The notes under the pieces: generated by a model
Databases searched by the model: none
Told to the model about the DNA's origin: nothing
What the model saw: only the letters and a program-made list of their open reading frames with translations
Made by a program: the position numbers and the translations under genes
Shown here: positions 1 to 6,645 of the stretch, piece after piece
How positions within the stretch are numbered: the first letter of the stretch is position 1
How the letters are laid out: every line of letters starts with the position of its first letter
NCBI GenBank assembly: GCA_947374225.1
Contig: CANCAY010000010.1
Location: 1-64,000, forward strand
Direction of reading: 5' to 3'
Origin: Chitinophagaceae bacterium
GTDB lineage: Bacteria; Bacteroidota; Bacteroidia; Chitinophagales; Chitinophagaceae
Length of the DNA stretch: 64,000 nucleotides

Positions 1-67
1 AAACCAATTGATCTTCCAATAGTTCGGTCCCGGTAAAAATTTGAGTTGCTTGGAATTTCTGATACAT
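1..67 (-). CDS. 5' end of a minus-strand gene, possibly amidohydrolase family (partial)
   Basis: Too short and too close to the edge for the ORF track. Reading the minus strand from an ATG at 67 gives 22 codons without a stop, beginning MYQKFQATQIFTGTELLEDQ, and the frame leaves the window at base 1. The start resembles Bacteroidota amidohydrolases (N-acetylglucosamine-6-phosphate deacetylase-like), where an opening of the type KFxAxxIFTGxE leads into the first beta-strands. That family call is from memory of N-terminal patterns and is weak; no catalytic residue is visible. The gene is divergent from rplM. A minus-strand TATTTTTG element at 118-125 would give a leader of roughly 45 nt. Confidence 0.5.
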   Translation of the reverse strand, partial: MYQKFQATQIFTGTELLEDQLV

Positions 68-326
68 ATATTAGGAAGTCGTTTAGGTAGAATCTGCTAA
101 AATTAGGCCAGAATTGTCAAAAATAGGAGAATGAAGGGTACTGGAAACCTAAATGAGTACAATATCTCAAAATCTGGCTTATTATTGATTTTCTAACTCA
201 TTGATAATCAGTACCTATTTAGTATGATATAATTCATGATACAAAAATATAATTGATAATCAATTAGTTGCAAAGGTATGGTCAAAAATATCACTTAAAA
301 AGAAGGGAAAAGCCAAAATCCGCTCG

Positions 327-334
327 TACCTTTG
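327..334 (+). promoter_or_regulatory. -7 promoter element for the rplM operon
   Basis: TACCTTTG fits the Bacteroidota -7 consensus TAnnTTTG and lies 67 bp before the rplM start codon. No clear TTG -33 element is found at the usual 17-23 bp spacing. Transcription would start near 340, leaving a leader of about 60 nt. Confidence 0.5.
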
Positions 335-343
335 CTCTCCCTT

Positions 344-390
344 ATAAAAGGGGATAATTTATGGCTAGCGGGATAGCGCAGCCTCATTTA
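344..390 (+). promoter_or_regulatory. Structured 5' leader of rplM
   Basis: Two short stem-loops can be drawn in the predicted 5' UTR: CCCTT pairing with AAGGG near 340-355, and GGCT...AGCC enclosing GC-rich sequence near 363-384. Ribosomal protein operons often carry autoregulatory leaders, so this is a candidate site for feedback by L13 or S9. This is inference from position and pairing only. Confidence 0.3.
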
Positions 391-401
391 AACAAAAGAT
401 T

Positions 402-845
402 ATGAGTAAACTACATTTCACCACGAAGCACGCCAACGCGGCTACCGTTACACATGGCTGGTACATTGTTGATGGTACTAATCAAACCGTAGGACGTATT
501 GCTTCAAAAATTGCAGCTGTTCTACGTGGTAAGAACAAGGCTTATTACACTCCTCACGTTGATTGTGGAGATTATGTAATCATCATTAACGCAGAAAAAG
601 TAAAATTAACTGGAAACAAATTCCACGATAAAGTTTACTTGAACTATTCTGGATACCCAGGTGGTAAGAAAGAAGAAGCTGCAGAAGATTTAATCAAGCG
701 TCGTCCAGAAGTTATTATGGAAAGAGCGGTAAAAGGTATGTTACCTAAAAACCGTTTAGGACGTAAGATGGTTAAAAAATTGTTTGTTTATGCAGGTGAA
801 AAACACCCACATAGTGCACAACAACCTAAAGAATTCAAATTTTAA
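402..845 (+). CDS. rplM: 50S ribosomal protein L13
   Basis: Large-subunit protein L13, an early 23S rRNA-binding assembly protein. The 147 residues match the usual length. The family core is plain: GWYIVDGTNQTVGRIAS near the N-terminus, then the LTGNKF, YSGYPGG and AVKGMLPKNRLGR segments. It is followed after 21 bp by rpsI, the near-universal L13-S9 pair. Arginine is mostly CGT, as expected of a highly expressed gene. No Shine-Dalgarno sequence is seen. Confidence 0.98.
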   Translation: MSKLHFTTKHANAATVTHGWYIVDGTNQTVGRIASKIAAVLRGKNKAYYTPHVDCGDYVIIINAEKVKLTGNKFHDKVYLNYSGYPGGKKEEAAEDLIKRRPEVIMERAVKGMLPKNRLGRKMVKKLFVYAGEKHPHSAQQPKEFKF

Positions 846-866
846 TTAATTCCAAATCTAATATAA

Positions 867-1256
867 ATGGAAAAGCAAACAAATGCAGTAGGTCGTCGTA
901 AGGAAGCGGTAACACGCGTCTTCGTCAGCAAGGGTACTGGAAAGATCACTGTTAATGATAAAGATTACAAAGCATACTTTCCTTTAGTATACTTACAAAA
1001 CCAAGTGGAAGCTCCTTTAAAGGCAGCTGAAGCAGAAGGAAAATACGATATCGTAATTAATGCAACTGGTGGTGGAATGAAAGGCCAAGCAGAAGCAGCT
1101 AAATTAGGTATTGCACGTGTATTAGTTGAATTGAATCCTGAAGTTCGTCCAACGTTAAAAGCGGCTGGTCAATTGAAGCGTGATCCAAGAAGTGTAGAAC
1201 GTAAGAAGTTCGGTCACAAGAAGGCACGTAGAAGCTTCCAATTTAGCAAGCGTTAA
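867..1256 (+). CDS. rpsI: 30S ribosomal protein S9
   Basis: Small-subunit protein S9, whose C-terminal tail reaches the P-site tRNA. At 129 aa it has the normal length. Diagnostic parts are the AVGRRKEAVTRVF start, the GGGMKGQAEA loop, and the basic end GHKKARRSFQFSKR finishing in the conserved SKR. It is co-transcribed with rplM, and rpsB follows after 39 bp. Confidence 0.98.
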   Translation: MEKQTNAVGRRKEAVTRVFVSKGTGKITVNDKDYKAYFPLVYLQNQVEAPLKAAEAEGKYDIVINATGGGMKGQAEAAKLGIARVLVELNPEVRPTLKAAGQLKRDPRSVERKKFGHKKARRSFQFSKR

Positions 1257-1295
1257 TCGACACAATTTTTTAATTCATTATTACAACTTATACAA

Positions 1296-2174
1296 ATGGA
1301 AAATAACACTTCATTACAACAGCAACTTTTGGAGGCCGGCGTACACTTTGGTCACCTTAAAAAGAAGTGGAACCCTAAGATGTTACCTTACATCTTCGCT
1401 GAGAAGAAAGGTATCCACATCATTGATTTAAATAAAACAGTTGCTCATTTACAAGAAACTGCTGCTGCTTTAAAGCAAATTGCTAAGAGCGGTAAGAAAA
1501 TTATGTTTGTTGCTACTAAGAAACAAGCAAAAGAAATTGTAAGCGAGTGCGCTAAGAAAGTGAACATGCCTTACGCTACAGAGCGTTGGTTAGGTGGTAT
1601 GTTGACTAACTTCAATACCGTTCGTAAGAGCGTTAAGAAAATGCAAAGCATTGAAAAAATGTTGAGCGACGGAAGTGCTGAAAGCTTAACTAAAAAAGAG
1701 CGTTTAACATTAGGTCGTGATAAAGATAAAATGGAGAAAGTATTAGGTGGTATCGCTCAAATGGGTCGTTTACCAGCAGCTTTATTCTTAGTTGATATCG
1801 GACATGAGCATATCGCATTATCAGAAGCAAAGCGTTTGGGTATCCAAACATTTGGTATGGTAGACACTAACTGTGATCCTAATAAAGTTGACTTCTCTAT
1901 TCCAGCGAATGACGATGCAACTAAATCAATTGCAATTATCACTAACTATATTACTGCAGCAATTGCAGAAGGTTTAGCAGAGCGTCAAGCATCTAAAGAT
2001 GATGAAGGCGAAGCAGAAGAAGGTAACAATGAGAACGAAGCGAAAGCGCGTAGAATGGAAGCTGAAGCAAATGCTGAAGGCGGAAGAGCTAAGCGTGGCG
2101 CGGGTGCTGCTCCAACAGCTCCAGGTGCTCCTAAGCGTCGTATTCAAAGTACACGTCGCCCTGCAGGTAAATAA
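1296..2174 (+). CDS. rpsB: 30S ribosomal protein S2, with long C-terminal extension
   Basis: Small-subunit protein S2, which docks on S1 and the 30S body. The core is standard: AGVHFGHLKKKWNPKM at the N-terminus, then TERWLGGMLTNFNT and the LGIQTFGMVDTNCDP segment. The protein is 292 aa, about 50 longer than E. coli S2. The surplus is a tail from roughly residue 231 that is first acidic (DDEGEAEEGNNENE) and then Ala/Arg/Pro-rich and basic. Related Bacteroidota proteins also carry tails, so it need not be unique. A 1999..2181 ORF in another frame is a shadow of this tail. Confidence 0.97.
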   Translation: MENNTSLQQQLLEAGVHFGHLKKKWNPKMLPYIFAEKKGIHIIDLNKTVAHLQETAAALKQIAKSGKKIMFVATKKQAKEIVSECAKKVNMPYATERWLGGMLTNFNTVRKSVKKMQSIEKMLSDGSAESLTKKERLTLGRDKDKMEKVLGGIAQMGRLPAALFLVDIGHEHIALSEAKRLGIQTFGMVDTNCDPNKVDFSIPANDDATKSIAIITNYITAAIAEGLAERQASKDDEGEAEEGNNENEAKARRMEAEANAEGGRAKRGAGAAPTAPGAPKRRIQSTRRPAGK

Positions 2175-2185
2175 ATTTTAATGCA

Positions 2186-2226
2186 AATTGGGTTATTAGT
2201 GTCTTATGGATACTAATGACCCAATT
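2186..2226 (+). promoter_or_regulatory. Strong hairpin between rpsB and tsf
   Basis: AATTGGGTTATTAGTGTC pairs across a 4-base TTAT loop with GGATACTAATGACCCAATT, a stem of about 18 bp with two G-U pairs. A weakly T-rich stretch (GTATTTATTT) follows. It may attenuate transcription, trim the message or stabilise the rpsB 3' end. Its perfect T-run is missing, so I do not call it a plain terminator. Confidence 0.6.
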
Positions 2227-2287
2227 GTATTTATTTGAACCAAGCGGGTTACTCCAATATTAAAAGACAATTATAAAACTATATTTT

Positions 2288-3121
2288 ATGAGCGCAATAA
2301 CTGCTGCAGATATTAATAAATTACGTCAAGCTACAGGTGCTGGTATGATGGATTGTAGAAAAGCATTAACAGAAACAAATAATGATTTTGAAGCTGCTAT
2401 CGACTGGTTACGTAAGCAAGGACAAAAAGTTGCTGCTAAGCGTAGCGACCGTGAAGCAAAAGAAGGTGTAATTATTGCACAAACTTCTGCTGACAAAAAA
2501 GTTGGATTTGTGGTATGTATTTCTTGTGAAACAGATTTCGTTTCTAAGAATGCAGAGTTCGTAGCATTTGCTCAAACAATTGCTGACGCTGCTGTTGCAA
2601 ACGACGTTAAGTCTGCTGAAGAATTAAATGCAGTAAGCATTAATGGTACTACAGTTGCTGATATGATTAATGACAAATTAGCTTCTATTGGTGAGAAAAT
2701 CGCGGTAGCTAAATTTGAAAGAGTAGAAGCTCCATATGTTGCTTCTTATATTCACGGTTCATACAGAATGGGTGTATTAGTTGCCTTGACTGCAGAAGCT
2801 GCTGAATTGGGTAAAGACCTTGCAATGCAAATTGCAGCGATGAACCCAGTGGCGGTTGATCCAGAATCTGTACCTGCTGAAACAGTTGCACGTGAAAGAG
2901 CAATTATCATAGATACAATGAAAGAGGATCCTAAGATGGCGGGTAAGCCAGAAGAAATGATTGCAAAAATTGCCGAAGGTAAAATTGCAGCATTCTTCAA
3001 AGAGCAAACTTTATTAGCACAGTCTTTTGTTAAGGACGGTTCTAAAACAGTGGGCGAGCATATCAAGTCTGTAGGGGCTGATATTAAGGTTACAGAATTC
3101 AAACGTGTTGCTTTAGGTTAA
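2288..3121 (+). CDS. tsf: Elongation factor Ts
   Basis: Guanine-nucleotide exchange factor for EF-Tu. The 277 aa match the family. The N-terminal UBA-like domain is clear (LRQATGAGMMDCRKAL through WLRKQG), followed by the EF-Tu contact motif CETDFVSKN near residue 80 and the conserved dimerisation and core domains. It lies 113 bp after rpsB with the hairpin at 2186-2226 in between, and a strong terminator follows. Confidence 0.97.
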   Translation: MSAITAADINKLRQATGAGMMDCRKALTETNNDFEAAIDWLRKQGQKVAAKRSDREAKEGVIIAQTSADKKVGFVVCISCETDFVSKNAEFVAFAQTIADAAVANDVKSAEELNAVSINGTTVADMINDKLASIGEKIAVAKFERVEAPYVASYIHGSYRMGVLVALTAEAAELGKDLAMQIAAMNPVAVDPESVPAETVARERAIIIDTMKEDPKMAGKPEEMIAKIAEGKIAAFFKEQTLLAQSFVKDGSKTVGEHIKSVGADIKVTEFKRVALG

Positions 3122-3211
3122 ATTGCAAGTGGACACTGTTTAGTTCAAAAAATACAGATGATTCAAATTCCTAGACAATAATAAATAGTCATAGGAATTA
3201 ACAATACCGAG

Positions 3212-3237
3212 AAGGGGGTCCAAAAGGCCCCCTTTTT
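3212..3237 (+). terminator. Intrinsic terminator after tsf
   Basis: AAGGGGG and CCCCCTT form a GC-rich stem, extendable by a C-G and a T-G pair, with a small A-rich loop and TTTTT directly after. It closes the rplM-rpsI-rpsB-tsf transcript. Confidence 0.85.
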
Positions 3238-3327
3238 ATTTGTGTCAAAATAAGGAGTAGCCGTCCATATAAATCCAACAAAACCTTCTTCAAAATTTGT
3301 ATCTTGCAAGTACAAATCAGTTCAACT

Positions 3328-4044
3328 ATGCAGCCAAAATATAAACGCGTATTACTTAAACTTTCTGGAGAAGCTTTATTAGGAAATGAAAGAAACGGAG
3401 ACCCTTTCAATCCTAAAATTATAGAGCAGTATGCAAATGAAATTAAAGAATTAGTAGGTTTAGGGGTAGAAGTAGCCATTGTAATTGGAGGCGGTAATAT
3501 TTACCGAGGCATGAATGAAGCTGATAGTGGAATTGAAAGAGCACATGGTGATTATATGGGTATGTTGGCAACAGTAATCAATGCCATGGCCATACAAGCA
3601 ATGTTAGAAAAAATTGGAGTGTACACTCGATTACAGTCTGCGATTAATATGGAACAAGTAGCAGAACCCTATATAAGAAGAAAAGCATTAAGACATTTAG
3701 AAAAAGGACGTGTAGTTATATTTGGAGCAGGAACAGGTAATCCTTATTTCACAACAGACACGGCGGGTTCTTTAAGAGCTATTGAGATGAAAGCAGATGT
3801 AATATTAAAAGGAACAAGAGTAGACGGAGTATATGATTGCGATCCAGAAAAAAATCCAGGCGCTATAAAGTTTGATACGATTAGTTTCCAGGACTGTATT
3901 TCAAAAAATTTGAAAGTAATGGACATGACGGCTTTCACATTATGTATGGAAAACAAATTGCCAATTATTGTATTCGACATGAACAAGGCAGGAAATTTAT
4001 TGAAAATTGTTAAAGGCGAGAAAGTAGGAACATTAGTAGGATAA
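3328..4044 (+). CDS. pyrH: UMP kinase
   Basis: Bacterial hexameric UMP kinase (UMP + ATP to UDP + ADP), amino-acid kinase fold. Seen: [15 protein letters not shown] at the N-terminus, the IGGGNIYRG glycine loop, [14 protein letters not shown], and [21 protein letters not shown] for UMP binding. The track starts at a TTG at 3304. I choose the ATG at 3328 because it gives the normal 238 aa and places the GTATCTTG promoter-like element about 22 bp upstream rather than inside the gene. frr, the usual neighbour of pyrH, does not follow. Confidence 0.95.
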   Translation: MQPKYKRVLLKLSGEALLGNERNGDPFNPKIIEQYANEIKELVGLGVEVAIVIGGGNIYRGMNEADSGIERAHGDYMGMLATVINAMAIQAMLEKIGVYTRLQSAINMEQVAEPYIRRKALRHLEKGRVVIFGAGTGNPYFTTDTAGSLRAIEMKADVILKGTRVDGVYDCDPEKNPGAIKFDTISFQDCISKNLKVMDMTAFTLCMENKLPIIVFDMNKAGNLLKIVKGEKVGTLVG

Positions 4045-4058
4045 GAAAAACAAAAAGC

Positions 4059-5381
4059 ATGCAAAAAGTAAAGACGTTAGTATCATTCGTATTATTAGTT
4101 ATTATAGGAAATTCAGTTAACGCACAAGTATTAACATTAAATGAAGCGGTAAAAACGGCTTTAAAAAATAGTTACGATATCCAATTAGTAGAAAACAGTT
4201 TGGCTATTGCAAAGAATAATAATGATTTAGGCGTAGCGGGCGCATTGCCAACTATAACTGCCACTGCAAATAATAATAAGTCAATAAGCACAATACAACA
4301 AAACTTTGCAGACCCAAGTCGTAATACAACTAAATCAGGAGTAGACGGAAACACTTTAACAGCAGGACTTACCGCGTCTGTGGTGATATTCAATGGCTAC
4401 AGAATCATGACTACTAAAGACCGATTAGCTTCTATTGAAAAGCAAAATGGATTATTATTAAAGGCGCAAATGAACAATACAGTGGCTTTAGTGATGCAAC
4501 AATATTATAATGTAGCACGTCAGCAAGCGTATTTAAAAACAATTCAAAAATCAATTGAAGCAAGTCAACAAAGATTAGACATTGTAAAAACAAGACAACA
4601 GGTTGGTGTTGCAAATCAGGCAGACATTTTACAATCTAATTTGGATTTAAATGCATTAGTGCAAGCAAAGCGCAATCAAGAATTATTAATAGCACAATCT
4701 AAATCAGATTTATTAAGAACCATGGTAATGCCAGAAGGTTCAATAAATTCAATGCAAGTGCAGGACAGTATTCAACTGGATGCTAAGTTAAAATATACAG
4801 GTGCAGACGGAATCGAAAACAACATTGCACAAAATCCACAAATGGCTGCTATTGCGCAACAAGTAGACATTAATAAATTAATAGAAAAAGAAACCAAAGC
4901 TTTATTGTATCCAACATTAAGAGCAAGTACAGGGTATAATATAAACAGTACCACTTCTGCAGCAGGATTTGCTTTGTTAAATGAAACCTATGGTCCATTC
5001 TTAGGAGTGAATTTATCTATTCCAATTTATGCTGGAGGACTAGCTAAAAAGAATTTGAAGAATGCTAGAACCAATTCAAGCAGTGCAGCTTTGCAATATA
5101 ATAATGCAATGCAGGATACCAAGAACAATGCCTACAAAACAAACGAAGCATATCAAAACAGCATTCAACAAATACCAGTAGAAACCGAGAACTATAATAT
5201 GTCTCAGTCTTTATTAGACTTAGTGATGCAAAAGTATCAATTAGGTCAAGCTACCATGGTAGACGTGAAACAAGCACAACAAAGTTTTGAGAATGCAGGC
5301 TTTAGATTAGTAAGTTTAAGATACACAGCAAAAATTGCAGAGATTGAATTAAAGCGACTTGCAAATCAATTGAATTTCTAA
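4059..5381 (+). CDS. TolC-family outer membrane protein
   Basis: Outer membrane efflux channel of the OEP/TolC family, 440 aa. It starts with a signal peptide ending ...GNSVNA before QVLTLNEAVKTALKNSYD, the usual opening of this family. Two OEP repeats follow, rich in Asn, Gln and Ala and strongly helical (coiled barrel). It begins 14 bp after pyrH with no inner-membrane pump or adaptor beside it, so the partner is unknown. A second TolC-like protein lies in the RND operon at 11.5 kb. Confidence 0.88.
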   Translation: MQKVKTLVSFVLLVIIGNSVNAQVLTLNEAVKTALKNSYDIQLVENSLAIAKNNNDLGVAGALPTITATANNNKSISTIQQNFADPSRNTTKSGVDGNTLTAGLTASVVIFNGYRIMTTKDRLASIEKQNGLLLKAQMNNTVALVMQQYYNVARQQAYLKTIQKSIEASQQRLDIVKTRQQVGVANQADILQSNLDLNALVQAKRNQELLIAQSKSDLLRTMVMPEGSINSMQVQDSIQLDAKLKYTGADGIENNIAQNPQMAAIAQQVDINKLIEKETKALLYPTLRASTGYNINSTTSAAGFALLNETYGPFLGVNLSIPIYAGGLAKKNLKNARTNSSSAALQYNNAMQDTKNNAYKTNEAYQNSIQQIPVETENYNMSQSLLDLVMQKYQLGQATMVDVKQAQQSFENAGFRLVSLRYTAKIAEIELKRLANQLNF

Positions 5382-5428
5382 TTCAAACAAGTTGCGTTTC
5401 TAAAAATCATTCGCATTAATTAAATTTC

Positions 5429-6538
5429 ATGCAATCCATAACAGTAAAAGCTCCGGGCAGAATCAATTTAATTGGAGAGCATACTGATTATAATAATGGA
5501 TTTGTATTACCTGCTGCAATTCAAAAAGCAGCGACAGTTACAATCGAAAAAAGAGTAGACAGACTAGTCTTAATGAATGCTGTTGATTTAAATGATTCCA
5601 TTTCCATCTTATTAGAGGAGATTAAACCATCCGAAATTCACTGGGCTAATTATATAATAGGCGTGATTGTACAGTTTCAGAAAAATCATAATTTCCCAAC
5701 AGGTTTTTCAATAACCTTAAAAAGTGATATACCAATGGGCGCAGGACTATCAAGTTCCGCAGCCATTGAATGTGCAGTAGCATATGCATTAAATGAATTA
5801 TTTGCTTTTGGTATAGACAAAATGGAATTAGCTTTAATGGCACAAAAAGCAGAACAGGAATACGCTGGAGTGCAATGTGGTATTATGGATCAGTTTGCAA
5901 GCCTATTTGGCAAAAAGGATCAGGTAGTTTTATTAGATTGTAAAACAATGGAATACCAATACTTTCCATTATTATTAGAAGACTATACCATAGTATTATT
6001 TGACACCCAAATTAAACATGCACTAGCAAGCAGTGAATACAATACTAGACGCTTGGAATGTGAAGTGGGTGTGTCCATGATACAGACTAAATTTGCTCAA
6101 GTAAATTGTTTAAGAGAGGCTAATTTAGACATGCTCAATGAATGCGTAAATGCAAGTTTACATCCCATTGTATATAATAGATGTAAATATGTAATTGAAG
6201 AAATGGAAAGAACCTTAGCTGCAACAGAAAATTTAGTTGCCAATGATTTAGCAGCTTTTGGAGAAAAAATGTTCGCAACACATGAGGGATTGACTAAGCT
6301 ATATGAAGTGAGTTGTGTAGAACTAGACGCATTGGTTGCAATGGTAAAAAATAAGAAAGAGGTAATAGGTGCTAGAATGATGGGAGGTGGTTTTGGGGGA
6401 TGCACCATTAATATTGTGAAAAAGACCGAATTGAATAAAGTAATAGTAAATACTAGCGATGCCTATAAGCAGAAAACTGGAAAAGACCTTGTACATTATA
6501 TTGTAAATATTGAAGACGGTGCACATATAACTAACTAG
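5429..6538 (+). CDS. galK: Galactokinase
   Basis: GHMP-family kinase phosphorylating galactose at O1 in the Leloir pathway. Three family signatures are visible: GRINLIGEHTDYNNG at residues 10-24 (galactose binding), PMGAGLSSSAAIE near 102-114 (ATP phosphate loop), and MMGGGFGGC near 318-326. The length of 369 aa is normal. No galT, galE or galM lies next to it. It ends at a bidirectional terminator. Confidence 0.95.
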   Translation: MQSITVKAPGRINLIGEHTDYNNGFVLPAAIQKAATVTIEKRVDRLVLMNAVDLNDSISILLEEIKPSEIHWANYIIGVIVQFQKNHNFPTGFSITLKSDIPMGAGLSSSAAIECAVAYALNELFAFGIDKMELALMAQKAEQEYAGVQCGIMDQFASLFGKKDQVVLLDCKTMEYQYFPLLLEDYTIVLFDTQIKHALASSEYNTRRLECEVGVSMIQTKFAQVNCLREANLDMLNECVNASLHPIVYNRCKYVIEEMERTLAATENLVANDLAAFGEKMFATHEGLTKLYEVSCVELDALVAMVKNKKEVIGARMMGGGFGGCTINIVKKTELNKVIVNTSDAYKQKTGKDLVHYIVNIEDGAHITN

Positions 6539-6571
6539 TTCATAGTAATAAAAAAATTATTTATGTAAAAT

Positions 6572-6605
6572 AAAATCCCCCCTAATTGTGTTAGGAGGGA
6601 TTTTT
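6572..6605. terminator. Bidirectional terminator between galK and the RND operon
   Basis: AAAATCCCCCCTAA pairs with TTAGGAGGGATTTT with one mismatch and a 5-base loop. There is T-rich sequence on the plus side and an A-run that becomes a T-run on the minus side. It lies between two convergent genes and can serve both. Confidence 0.85.
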
Positions 6606-6645
6606 AAATTAAATACTATTCGATTAGGAATATTATTTCAAATTC

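Larger units (their letters stand above)
68..401. other. AT-rich divergent intergenic region before rplM
   Basis: This 334-bp stretch has no convincing complete ORF. It holds minus-facing -7-like elements at 118-125 and 271-278, a 15-bp palindrome AATTGATAATCAATT at about 251-265, a plus-facing TACCTTTG at 327-334, and a short structured leader before rplM. The core TTGATAATCA also occurs at 201-210. I see no known riboswitch. Confidence 0.5.

Noticed and set aside
1-45. Possible tRNA 3' end (AGTTCGGTCCCGG) at the left edge
   Set aside because: The bases flanking the TTCG do not pair as a T-stem, there is no CCA or acceptor, and the minus-strand coding frame explains the sequence better.
201-262. 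Two TTGATAATCA copies, considered as Fur or DnaA boxes
   Set aside because: They do not match the DnaA box, and the Fur resemblance is only to an AT-rich core. Kept only as a palindrome note.
1999-2181. 60-aa plus-strand ORF overlapping the rpsB tail
   Set aside because: It is the +1 frame of the low-complexity S2 tail and has no features of its own.
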